Shown here: one piece after another, positions 33,001-40,505 of the stretch
Position numbering within the stretch: position 1 is the first letter of the stretch
How the letters are laid out: the number at the start of each line of letters is the position of its first letter
Assembly: GCA_022508635.1 (NCBI GenBank)
Contig: JAFLUV010000001.1
Location: forward strand, 1-40,505
Reading direction: 5' to 3'
Source: Prevotellaceae bacterium
GTDB lineage: Bacteria; Bacteroidota; Bacteroidia; Bacteroidales; Bacteroidaceae
Length of the DNA stretch: 40,505 bases
Notes under the pieces: generated by a model
Databases searched by the model: none
Told to the model about the DNA's origin: nothing
Seen by the model: only the letters and a program-made list of their open reading frames with translations
Translations under genes and position numbers: made by a program

Positions 33001-34367
33001 ATTTTTGGCTGAAAAGCCTGAATACCGAGACGGTGCAGCGTCGGCGCACGGTTCAGCAAGACAGGATGACCCTTCATAACGAACTCCAAGATATCCCAAA
33101 TGATGGGATCCTTACGATCGACTATCTTCTTGGCGCTCTTCACCGTCTTCACGATGCCACGCTCGATAAGCTTGCGGATGATAAAGGGTTTGTAAAGCTC
33201 TGCGGCCATCAGTTTAGGTATACCACACTCGCCCATCTTCAATTCGGGACCAACCACGATTACAGAACGGGCTGAGTAGTCGACACGCTTACCGAGCAAG
33301 TTCTGACGGAAACGGCCGGGCTTACCCTTGAGCGAATCGGAGAGAGACTTCAGCGGACGGTTGCTTTCTGTCTTGACAGCACTGCTCTTGCGACTGTTGT
33401 CGAAAAGGCTGTCCACCGCCTCCTGCAACATACGCTTCTCGTTACGCAAGATGACTTCGGGAGCCTTGATCTCAATGAGTCTCTTGAGACGGTTATTACG
33501 AATGATGACACGACGATAAAGGTCATTAAGATCACTCGTTGCGAAACGACCGCCATCCAAGGGCACCAAAGGACGAAGCTCTGGGGGAATGACAGGCAGG
33601 GTACGCATTATCATCCACTCAGGCTTATTCGTCTTGGCACTTGCACGGAAACTCTCCACGACCTGAAGACGCTTCAACACATCATTCTTGTGCTGCTGGG
33701 CACAATCTCTGTTAGCTTCATCGCGCAACTGATTGGAAAGAGAGTCAAGGTCAAGCTCTACGAGCAGGTCGTATATAGCCTCTGCACCCATCTTGGCAAT
33801 GAACTTGTTGGGATCGCTGTTATCTAAGTATTCATTACCCTGGGGCAGGCGTTCCATAATGTTCTCATACTCTTCCTCAGAGAGCAAATCGAACTTCTGG
33901 ACAGGAATCTCCTTATTCTTTGCCATAACGCCAGGCTGAATCACGATGTAACGCTCATAATAGATAACTGCATCGAGCTTCTTGGTAGGAATGCCGAGCA
34001 GATAGCCAATCTTGTTGGGCAGAGAACGGAAATACCAAATGTGTGCCACAGGCACAACAAGCTGGATATGACCGCTACGCTCGCGACGCACCTTCTTCTC
34101 TGTCACCTCTACGCCACAACGGTCACAGACGTTACCTTTGTAGCGGATACGTTTATACTTTCCGCAATGGCACTCATAGTCCTTGGTAGGACCGAAGATG
34201 CGCTCGCAGAAGAGGCCGTCACGCTCGGGCTTGTAGGTTCGGTAATTGATAGTCTCGGGCTTGAGCACCTCGCCATAGGAGTTCGCAAGAATCTCCTCAG
34301 GAGATGCCAGACCGATTGTTATCTTGGTAAAGTTTGTCTTTACCTTATTTTCTTTTTTAAAAGCCAT
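30066..34367 (-). CDS. rpoC: RNA polymerase beta' subunit
   Basis: This is the complete 1433-aa beta' subunit of RNA polymerase. The N-terminal zinc-binding cysteines are C66, C68, C81 and C84. The catalytic magnesium-binding motif NADFDGD lies at 473-479. A second cysteine cluster ([13 protein letters not shown]) follows in the C-terminal half, as do the trigger-loop region ([25 protein letters not shown], given here only as the position around residue 930) and the Bacteroidetes-length C-terminus. It begins 31 bases after the rpoB stop, and the operon ends in the hairpin at 30008-30040. Confidence 0.98.
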   Translation of the reverse strand: [1433 protein letters not shown]

Positions 34368-34398
34368 GTTTTGATATCCTTTCTAAAAAGCGATTCAT

Positions 34399-37300
34399 TT
34401 ATTCCAAACTTACACGCAGTCCTAAACCGCGAAGTTCGTGAAGCAACACATTGAGGGACTCGGGGATGCCCGGTGTAGGCATGTGGTCACCCTTAACGAT
34501 AGCTTCGTAAGCCTTGCTGCGACCCACGACATCGTCACTCTTGATTGTGAGAATTTCCTGCAATACATGTGAAGCACCAAATGCCTCAATTGCCCAGACC
34601 TCCATCTCACCGAAACGCTGACCGCCAAACTGTGCCTTACCACCAAGAGGCTGTTGCGTGATGAGAGAGTACGGACCTATGCTACGTGCATGCATCTTGT
34701 CTTCCACCATGTGACCCAGCTTAAGCATATATGCCACACCAACCGTTGCAAGCTGGTCGAAGGGCTCGCCGGTAGCTCCGTCGTAAAGCTGTGTCGAACA
34801 ATAGCGGGGCAGGCCTGCCTTGTCTGTCCACTCGCAAAGATCGTCAAGGGAAGCACCGTCGAAGATAGGCGTTGCAAACTTAACACCGAGCTTCTGACCT
34901 GCAGCACCAAGCACGGTCTCGAAAATCTGACCGATATTCATACGAGAAGGCACGCCCAGCGGGTTGAGCACGATGTCTACAGGGGTTCCATCGGCAAGGA
35001 AAGGCATGTCCTCCTGACGTACAACCTTGCTGACGATACCCTTGTTACCGTGACGACCGGCCATCTTATCACCGACGCCAATTTTACGCTTCTTGGCAAT
35101 ATATACCTTTGCTAACTGGATAATGCCGTTGGGCAGCTCGTCTCCAAGGCTAATGGCATATTTTTTCCTCTTCATCTCTGTCTCAAGCAACTTATACTTC
35201 TTGAGATAATTGATGATGAGTTTACCGATGAGCTCGTTGACATGCTCGTCATCTGTCCATCCTGTGAGCTGAACAGTCGTATAGTCTATATTATTAAGCA
35301 GGTTGGCTGTAATGGTACCACCCTGGGCAATAAGCTCTACGCCCACATTGTCCGTGATGCCTTGGCTCTTCTTCTTGTTAGTAAGCTCCAACAATTTGTC
35401 TACAAGGATTGCCTTCAGGTCTTCAACCTTACTGCTAAATTCCTCGTCAATGGCAGCCAAACGGGGCTTGTCCAGTTGCTTCATCTTGCCGGTCTTAGTG
35501 GCTTTGGTGAAGAGTTTTTTGTCGATAACGACACCGTTGAGCGAAGGACTTGCCTTGAGCGAAGCGTCTTTCACATCACCGGCCTTATCACCAAAAATAG
35601 CACGCAGAAGCTTTTCTTCCGGACTGGGATCACTCTCACCCTTAGGTGTGATTTTGCCAATCATAATATCGCCAGGAGCCACACGTGCACCGATACGAAT
35701 GATGCCATTCTCGTCAAGATCCTTGGTTGCCTCTTCGCTGACATTGGGGATATCAGCTGTAAGCTCCTCCATGCCACGCTTTGTTTCACGTACTTCCAGA
35801 GAGAACTCCTCAACATGGACACTGGTAAGGATATCTTCACGCACAATACGCTCGTTAAGCACAATAGCATCTTCATAGTTGTAACCCTTCCAAGGCATGT
35901 AGGCAACTAGAAGGTTCTTACCCAGTGCCAGTTCGCCATCCTCGGTAGAATAGCCTTCCGTAAGAATCTGGCCATTTACCACCCTGTCACCCTTGTTGCA
36001 GATAGGACGAAGGTCAATCGTCATGTTCTGGTTTGTGCGACGGAACTTAGGTATGCGGTACTCTTTCAGAGCAGGCTCAAAGCTGACAAACTCCTCGTCC
36101 TCCGTACGGTCATAGAGGATGCGGATAGTGGTAGCATCGACATATTCTACCACGCCATCGCCCTCTGCACAAATCATCGTACGGGAATCCACACAGACTT
36201 GACGTTCGATGCCAGTACCGACGATAGGAGCCTCGGTACGCATCAATGGCACAGCCTGACGCATCATGTTCGAACCCATCAGTGCACGGTGCGCATCGTC
36301 ATGCTCCAAGAAAGGAATCAAAGCGGCTGCGATAGAGGCAATCTGCTGGGGAGCCACGTCCATAAGGTTAACCTCAGAAGGCGGAACCACAGGATAGTCA
36401 TCATCCTGACGGCACTTCACCTTGGTGCGAATAAAGCTACCATCATCATTGAGAGGCGCATTACCCTGACCAATAACGAGCCCATTCTCCTCCTCTGCCG
36501 TCATGTAGCAAACACCTTCAGGAGTGAGGTCTACTTTCCCATCCTGAACCCGGCGATAAGGTGTCTCTATGAATCCTAAGTCATTGATCTTAGCGTAAAC
36601 GCAAAGAGAAGATATCAAGCCGATGTTAGGACCTTCGGGAGACTCAATGGGACAAAGTCGGCCGTAGTGTGTATAGTGTACGTCACGCACCTCGAAGCCG
36701 GCACGTTCACGGGACAGACCGCCAGGACCAAGAGCAGAGAGACGGCGCTTGTGAGTCACTTCAGCCAAAGGATTGGTCTGATCCATAAACTGGCTCAGAG
36801 CATTGGTTCCGAAGAAACTGTTGATGACGCCACCCAGGCTCTTGCTGGTCAATAGGTCAGTAGGAGTGAACACCTCATTGTCACGGACATTCATACGCTC
36901 ACGAATAGTACGAATCATACGAGACAATCCAATGGCAAACTGATTGGCCAACTGTTCACCGACCGTGCGTACGCGACGATTACTTAAATGGTCAATATCA
37001 TCCACATTGGCTTTAGAGTTGACCAGTTCTATCAGGTATTTGATAATCTCAATGATGTCCTCCTTCGTTAGTACGCGCACATCGGGATCTGTATCCAAGC
37101 CCAATTTATGGTTGATGCGATAACGCCCCACTTCACCCAAGTCATAGCGCTTCTCACTGAAGAAGAGGTTAAGGATAACTTCCTTTGCACTGGCATCGTC
37201 CACAGGGTCTGCATTGCGCAACTGCTTATATATGTAGCTGATAGCTTCCCTCTCACTGTTGGTAGCATCTTTCTGGAATGTATTAAATATAATACTATAA

Positions 37301-38208
37301 TCCGAAGGCTGAGCATCATCTTTGTGAATAAGGATGGAAGGAACATTACTGGACATGATCTGCTCGATAGCATCCTCGTCAAGTACACATTCGCGCTCCA
37401 GAATTATTTCGTTGCGCTCGATAGAAACCACCTCGCCCGTGTCTTCGTCGACGAAGTCTTCTATCCAGCTCTTCAGCACACGGGCTGCAAGTTTGCATCC
37501 AAGATGCTTTTTCAGGTTTTCACGAGTGGCCTTGATTTCTTCGGCAAGATCAAAAATCTGTAAAATGTCCTTGTCATTCTCAAAGCCGATGGCACGAAGC
37601 AACGTAGTAACAGGCAACTTCTTCTTACGATCAATGTACGCATACATGACATTGTTAATGTCCGTTGCAAACTCAATCCAGCTACCCTTGAAAGGAATAA
37701 TACGAGCCGAATAAAGCTGGGAACCGTTGGCATGCATACTGCTACCGAAGAAAACACCAGGAGAACGATGAAGCTGTGATACAACGACACGTTCAGCACC
37801 ATTGATGATGAAGGTGCCATTGTCCGTCATATAAGGAATGAAACCAAGAAAGACATCTTGAACAACTGTGGAGAATTCCTCATGGTCAGGATCATCACAA
37901 CTCAGTTTCAGTTTTGCCTTCAAAGGTACACTATACGTAAGGTCACGCTCCAAGCACTCCTCTATAGAATAGCGAGGAGGGTCAATGAAGTAGTCGAGAA
38001 ACTCCAGATTAAAGTTGTTACGGGTATCATTAATCGGGAAGTTTTCAGAGAAGACCTTATACAAACCATCGTACCTCCTCAGTTCGGGAGGTGTGTCAAG
38101 TTGTAAGAAGTCCTTAAATGACTTCAATTGCACTTCCAAAAAGTCAGGATATGCCAGCGGACTTTTTACAGAAGCAAAATTAATTCTCTGATTCTTTTTG
38201 TTAGCCAT
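34399..38208 (-). CDS. rpoB: RNA polymerase beta subunit
   Basis: This is the complete 1269-aa beta subunit. The rifampicin-binding region (about residues 470-495) carries Q473, D476, H486 and S491, the residues equivalent to E. coli 513, 516, 526 and 531, so none of the common resistance changes is present. The C-terminal GGQRFGEMEVWA signature is visible near residue 1200. The start codon lies 205 bases after the rplL stop, behind an attenuator-like hairpin, and rpoC follows after 31 bases. Confidence 0.98.
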   Translation of the reverse strand: MANKKNQRINFASVKSPLAYPDFLEVQLKSFKDFLQLDTPPELRRYDGLYKVFSENFPINDTRNNFNLEFLDYFIDPPRYSIEECLERDLTYSVPLKAKLKLSCDDPDHEEFSTVVQDVFLGFIPYMTDNGTFIINGAERVVVSQLHRSPGVFFGSSMHANGSQLYSARIIPFKGSWIEFATDINNVMYAYIDRKKKLPVTTLLRAIGFENDKDILQIFDLAEEIKATRENLKKHLGCKLAARVLKSWIEDFVDEDTGEVVSIERNEIILERECVLDEDAIEQIMSSNVPSILIHKDDAQPSDYSIIFNTFQKDATNSEREAISYIYKQLRNADPVDDASAKEVILNLFFSEKRYDLGEVGRYRINHKLGLDTDPDVRVLTKEDIIEIIKYLIELVNSKANVDDIDHLSNRRVRTVGEQLANQFAIGLSRMIRTIRERMNVRDNEVFTPTDLLTSKSLGGVINSFFGTNALSQFMDQTNPLAEVTHKRRLSALGPGGLSRERAGFEVRDVHYTHYGRLCPIESPEGPNIGLISSLCVYAKINDLGFIETPYRRVQDGKVDLTPEGVCYMTAEEENGLVIGQGNAPLNDDGSFIRTKVKCRQDDDYPVVPPSEVNLMDVAPQQIASIAAALIPFLEHDDAHRALMGSNMMRQAVPLMRTEAPIVGTGIERQVCVDSRTMICAEGDGVVEYVDATTIRILYDRTEDEEFVSFEPALKEYRIPKFRRTNQNMTIDLRPICNKGDRVVNGQILTEGYSTEDGELALGKNLLVAYMPWKGYNYEDAIVLNERIVREDILTSVHVEEFSLEVRETKRGMEELTADIPNVSEEATKDLDENGIIRIGARVAPGDIMIGKITPKGESDPSPEEKLLRAIFGDKAGDVKDASLKASPSLNGVVIDKKLFTKATKTGKMKQLDKPRLAAIDEEFSSKVEDLKAILVDKLLELTNKKKSQGITDNVGVELIAQGGTITANLLNNIDYTTVQLTGWTDDEHVNELIGKLIINYLKKYKLLETEMKRKKYAISLGDELPNGIIQLAKVYIAKKRKIGVGDKMAGRHGNKGIVSKVVRQEDMPFLADGTPVDIVLNPLGVPSRMNIGQIFETVLGAAGQKLGVKFATPIFDGASLDDLCEWTDKAGLPRYCSTQLYDGATGEPFDQLATVGVAYMLKLGHMVEDKMHARSIGPYSLITQQPLGGKAQFGGQRFGEMEVWAIEAFGASHVLQEILTIKSDDVVGRSKAYEAIVKGDHMPTPGIPESLNVLLHELRGLGLRVSLE

Positions 38209-38349
38209 CTAAAAGTTGTATTGTATTCTCGTGAATTTATATATGAATGCCTCATGCACATATTGATGCCACGGTACGCTGTATTTGTCAACACAACATT
38301 TACCCTATGTTCAGGACATTAGCAGACACATATTATAGTTTATAGACGC

Positions 38350-38387
38350 AAAAAGGTAAAGAACCCTCTACCAGAGAATTCTTTACC
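38350..38387 (-). terminator. Attenuator-like hairpin between rplL and rpoB
   Basis: On the minus strand GGTAAAGAA and TTCTTTACC form a perfect 9-bp stem (38387-38379 with 38363-38355). The loop contains a nested CTCT-GGT-AGAG hairpin, and five T residues follow (38354-38350). The stem begins 26 bases after the rplL stop. A partial terminator at this place is known in E. coli, where it lowers rpoB expression relative to the ribosomal proteins; the same role here is inferred. Confidence 0.8.
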
Positions 38388-38413
38388 GATAGTCCTTATT
38401 ACAGGAGGAAATA

Positions 38414-38788
38414 TTACTTCAGTTCTACCTCAGCACCAGCCTCTTCAAGAGTTTTCTTCAGAGCCTCGGCATCAGCCTTAGGCATACCTTCCTTCAGCAC
38501 GCTGGGAGCACCGTCAACCATTTCCTTAGCTTCCTTCAGACCCAGACCGCAAGCTTCCTTGACAGCCTTTACAACCTGAAGCTTAGCAGCGCCTGCACTC
38601 TTGAGAACGACATCGAAGTCAGTCTTTTCCTCAGCAGCAGCACCTGCACCGTCACCACCTGCAGCAACTACGACAGCAGCAGCAGCGGGCTCAATGCCAT
38701 AAGTTTCCTTAAGTTCATTCTTAAGATCGATTACTTCTTGTACTGTGAGCGCTACGAGCTCAGCAGCAATAGCCTTAATATCAGCCAT
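38414..38788 (-). CDS. rplL: Ribosomal protein bL12 (L7/L12)
   Basis: This 124-aa stalk protein of the large ribosomal subunit recruits translational GTPases. The N-terminal dimerisation domain (1-35), the Ala/Gly-rich hinge (about 36-52) and the C-terminal domain (KTDFDVVLKSAGAAKLQVVK onward, with GLGLKEAKEMVDGAP) are all visible. It lies 37 bases after rplJ and is followed by the attenuator-like hairpin. Confidence 0.97.
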   Translation of the reverse strand: MADIKAIAAELVALTVQEVIDLKNELKETYGIEPAAAAVVVAAGGDGAGAAAEEKTDFDVVLKSAGAAKLQVVKAVKEACGLGLKEAKEMVDGAPSVLKEGMPKADAEALKKTLEEAGAEVELK

Positions 38789-38825
38789 TTCTTTAATGTA
38801 TTTAAATTGTTATTATTCTTGATAT

Positions 38826-39332
38826 TTATTCGACTGCTGCTTCTGCAGCTTTCTCTTCACGATTCTCCAGAGCGCTCAGCACGTTCATAATCGGAGATTC
38901 AAGGGCAGCGATAACGTCTGCTATCAGCTCGTTCTTGCTCTTCAGAGCGACGAGAGTCATCAACTGGTCAGCGCCTACATAGAGTGAACCTTCAGCATAG
39001 GCAGCCTTGAACGCAGGCTTCTCTTGTTTTTTGCCGTTCAGCTCCTTGATGAGCTTAGCTGGAGCATTAGCGGTCTCTGTTAAAATAACTGCCGTCGTTC
39101 CAACTAAGACAGGCTTTAACTCATCGAAGTTCTGTTCCGTTGCCTCAAGAGCCTTAACCATCAGTGAATTCTTGACCACGACCATTTTAAGGCCTTTGTC
39201 GAAACACATGCGGCGCAGACTGCTCGTGCTGGCAGCATTCATTCCCTCTACATCTACCAAATAGAAGTGGGGATACTGCTTCAACAGTTCACCAAGTTGC
39301 GCAATAATTGCGGTTTTATCTTCCTTTCTCAT
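38826..39332 (-). CDS. rplJ: Ribosomal protein uL10
   Basis: This 168-aa protein forms the base of the ribosomal stalk and binds bL12 dimers through its C-terminal helix. The N-terminal region (VVVKNSLMVKALE, then LVGTTAVILTE) is typical. It follows rplA after 14 bases, so the long L10 leader that E. coli uses for autoregulation has no room here; regulation must act elsewhere. Confidence 0.96.
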   Translation of the reverse strand: MRKEDKTAIIAQLGELLKQYPHFYLVDVEGMNAASTSSLRRMCFDKGLKMVVVKNSLMVKALEATEQNFDELKPVLVGTTAVILTETANAPAKLIKELNGKKQEKPAFKAAYAEGSLYVGADQLMTLVALKSKNELIADVIAALESPIMNVLSALENREEKAAEAAVE

Positions 39333-39346
39333 GATGTTACAGCTTT

Positions 39347-40045
39347 TTATATTTCCTCAGTAGCCTTAGGATCAACCTTGATGCCACGACTCATAGTACT
39401 GGAAAGATAAATACTCTTAACATACGTGCCCTTGGCAGCAGCAGGCTTCAACTTGATGATAGTTGCGATGAATTCCTTTGCATTCTGAGCGATCATCTCT
39501 GCAGTGAAAGACACTTTGCCGATGGAGGTATGCACGATACCGCTTTTGTCAACTTTGAAGTCAATCTTACCCTGCTTCACTTCACGGACAGCCTTAGCTA
39601 CATCCATAGTTACAGTTCCGCTTTTGGGATTAGGCATCAAGCCACGAGGACCGAGAACACGTCCCAATGCACCGATTTTACCCATAATGGAGGGCATCGT
39701 GATAATGACGTCAATGTCAGTCCATCCTCCTTTAATTTTCTCGATATATTCATCGAGACCTACATAGTCAGCACCTGCTTCCTTGGCAGCAGCTTCGGCA
39801 TCTGGTGTGCAGAGGCACAGCACGCGGGTTACCTTACCCGTTCCGTTGGGCAATGATACGACACCGCGAACCATCTGGTTTGCCTTTCTGGGGTCAACAC
39901 CTAAACGCACATCAATATCTACAGAAGCATCGAATTTGGTGGTGGTAATCTCTTTCACCAAACTGGCAGCCTCCTTCAAGGTGTATGCCTTCCCTGCTTC
40001 AATCTTATCAGCTACCAACTTTTGGTTTTTTGTCAGTTTACTCAT
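39347..40045 (-). CDS. rplA: Ribosomal protein uL1
   Basis: This 232-aa protein of the L1 stalk binds 23S rRNA and moves deacylated tRNA out of the E site. Typical stretches are FDASVDIDVRLGVDPRKANQ and LGPRGLMPNPKSGTVT. It lies 17 bases after rplK and 14 bases before rplJ. In E. coli L1 also represses its own mRNA; no binding site was identified here. Confidence 0.97.
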   Translation of the reverse strand: MSKLTKNQKLVADKIEAGKAYTLKEAASLVKEITTTKFDASVDIDVRLGVDPRKANQMVRGVVSLPNGTGKVTRVLCLCTPDAEAAAKEAGADYVGLDEYIEKIKGGWTDIDVIITMPSIMGKIGALGRVLGPRGLMPNPKSGTVTMDVAKAVREVKQGKIDFKVDKSGIVHTSIGKVSFTAEMIAQNAKEFIATIIKLKPAAAKGTYVKSIYLSSTMSRGIKVDPKATEEI

Positions 40046-40062
40046 TTTAATTGAAGTTAGAA

Positions 40063-40503
40063 TTATTTACCAGGGAACTCACCCTTGACAGTGATACCCA
40101 TACTTCTTGCAGTACCTGCTACCAAAGTCATTGCAGACTCTACAGTAAAGCAGTTCAAATCAGGCATTTTATCCTGAGCGATAGTACGAACCTGATCCCA
40201 AGTAATCTCGGCAACTTTCTTACGGTTGGGTTCTGCACTTCCGCCTTTAATCTTTGCAGCCTCCATCAATTGCACGGCTACAGGAGGAGTCTTGACGATG
40301 AAATCATACGACTTATCCGTGTAGTATGTAATGACAACAGGAAGCACCTTGCCGGCACGATCCTGCGTTCTGGCGTTGAATGCCTTACAGAAATCCATGA
40401 TATTAATACCTTTGGAACCTAAAGCAGGACCAACTGGGGGTGATGGATTTGCAGCGCCTCCTTTAATCTGTAATTTGATTAATCCAGCAACTTCTTTAGC
40501 CAT
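40063..40503 (-). CDS. rplK: Ribosomal protein uL11
   Basis: This complete 146-aa protein of the GTPase-associated centre has the PPVGPALGSKGINIMDFCKAFN signature (given as the region at about residues 22-43) and the C-terminal rRNA-binding domain. The start codon lies 2 bases from the window edge, so its leader and the usual upstream genes (nusG, secE) are outside the window. It is the first gene seen of the rplK-rplA-rplJ-rplL-rpoB-rpoC cluster. Confidence 0.96.
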   Translation of the reverse strand: MAKEVAGLIKLQIKGGAANPSPPVGPALGSKGINIMDFCKAFNARTQDRAGKVLPVVITYYTDKSYDFIVKTPPVAVQLMEAAKIKGGSAEPNRKKVAEITWDQVRTIAQDKMPDLNCFTVESAMTLVAGTARSMGITVKGEFPGK

Positions 40504-40505
40504 TT

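Noticed and set aside
32277..33275. Plus-strand open frame (332 codons) opposite rpoC
   Set aside because: It is a shadow of rpoC codon use, without recognisable domains or promoter.

Overview
The window looks like chromosomal DNA of a Bacteroidales bacterium, most likely a Prevotella-like member of the Prevotellaceae. The evidence is a complete Bacteroides-type aerotolerance (Bat) operon, RpoB and RpoC of Bacteroidetes length (1269 and 1433 aa), a TPR-type sensor kinase of Bacteroidetes style, a biosynthetic arginine decarboxylase paired with an FprA-type flavodiiron protein, and -7 promoter boxes that match the Bacteroidetes consensus TAnnTTTG rather than a sigma-70 -10 box. The genus is an inference; no 16S or marker search was possible. 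No tRNA, rRNA, CRISPR array, phage or insertion sequence was seen.

Layout. (1) 1-331: AT-rich DNA without a gene. (2) 332-16744, all minus strand and read right to left: moxR, a DUF58 gene, a membrane protein, batA, a batB-batC fusion, batD, batE, a PAP2 phosphatase, a very large sensor kinase, its response regulator, a small membrane protein and uvrD/pcrA. Most gaps are under 80 bp and several genes overlap, so this may be one long transcription unit behind a good promoter at 16773-16804. (3) 16867-20724, minus: ftsY, rimO, a canonical HU gene and an unusual HU-transmembrane-LysM protein. (4) 20725-21395: a divergent promoter region holding a degenerate 22-23 bp tandem repeat. (5) 21396-27400, plus: topA, aroK, speA and a flavodiiron protein. 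(6) 27698-29563, minus: a lone GH110 alpha-galactosidase. (7) 29564-30065: an intergenic region with four copies of a 23-bp palindromic tandem repeat and the rpoC terminator. (8) 30066-40503, minus: the classic rplK-rplA-rplJ-rplL-rpoB-rpoC cluster, with an attenuator-like hairpin between rplL and rpoB.

How the genes work together. Region 8 is core transcription and translation. Region 3 covers membrane targeting (FtsY), ribosomal protein S12 modification (RimO) and nucleoid proteins. The Bat operon joins a MoxR AAA+ ATPase to three proteins with a VWA-type fold (the DUF58 protein, BatA and BatB) and to TPR/SH3 proteins (BatC, BatE) at the inner membrane or periplasm. It was originally linked to oxygen tolerance in Bacteroides fragilis. 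The flavodiiron protein after speA fits the same theme of an anaerobe coping with O2 or NO.

Most of the window is conserved housekeeping. The most unusual items are the HU-TM-LysM protein, which could tie DNA to the peptidoglycan; the sensor kinase whose likely H-box lies after its ATPase domain; the batB-batC fusion; and the two intergenic arrays with a shared 22-23 bp period but unrelated sequence.
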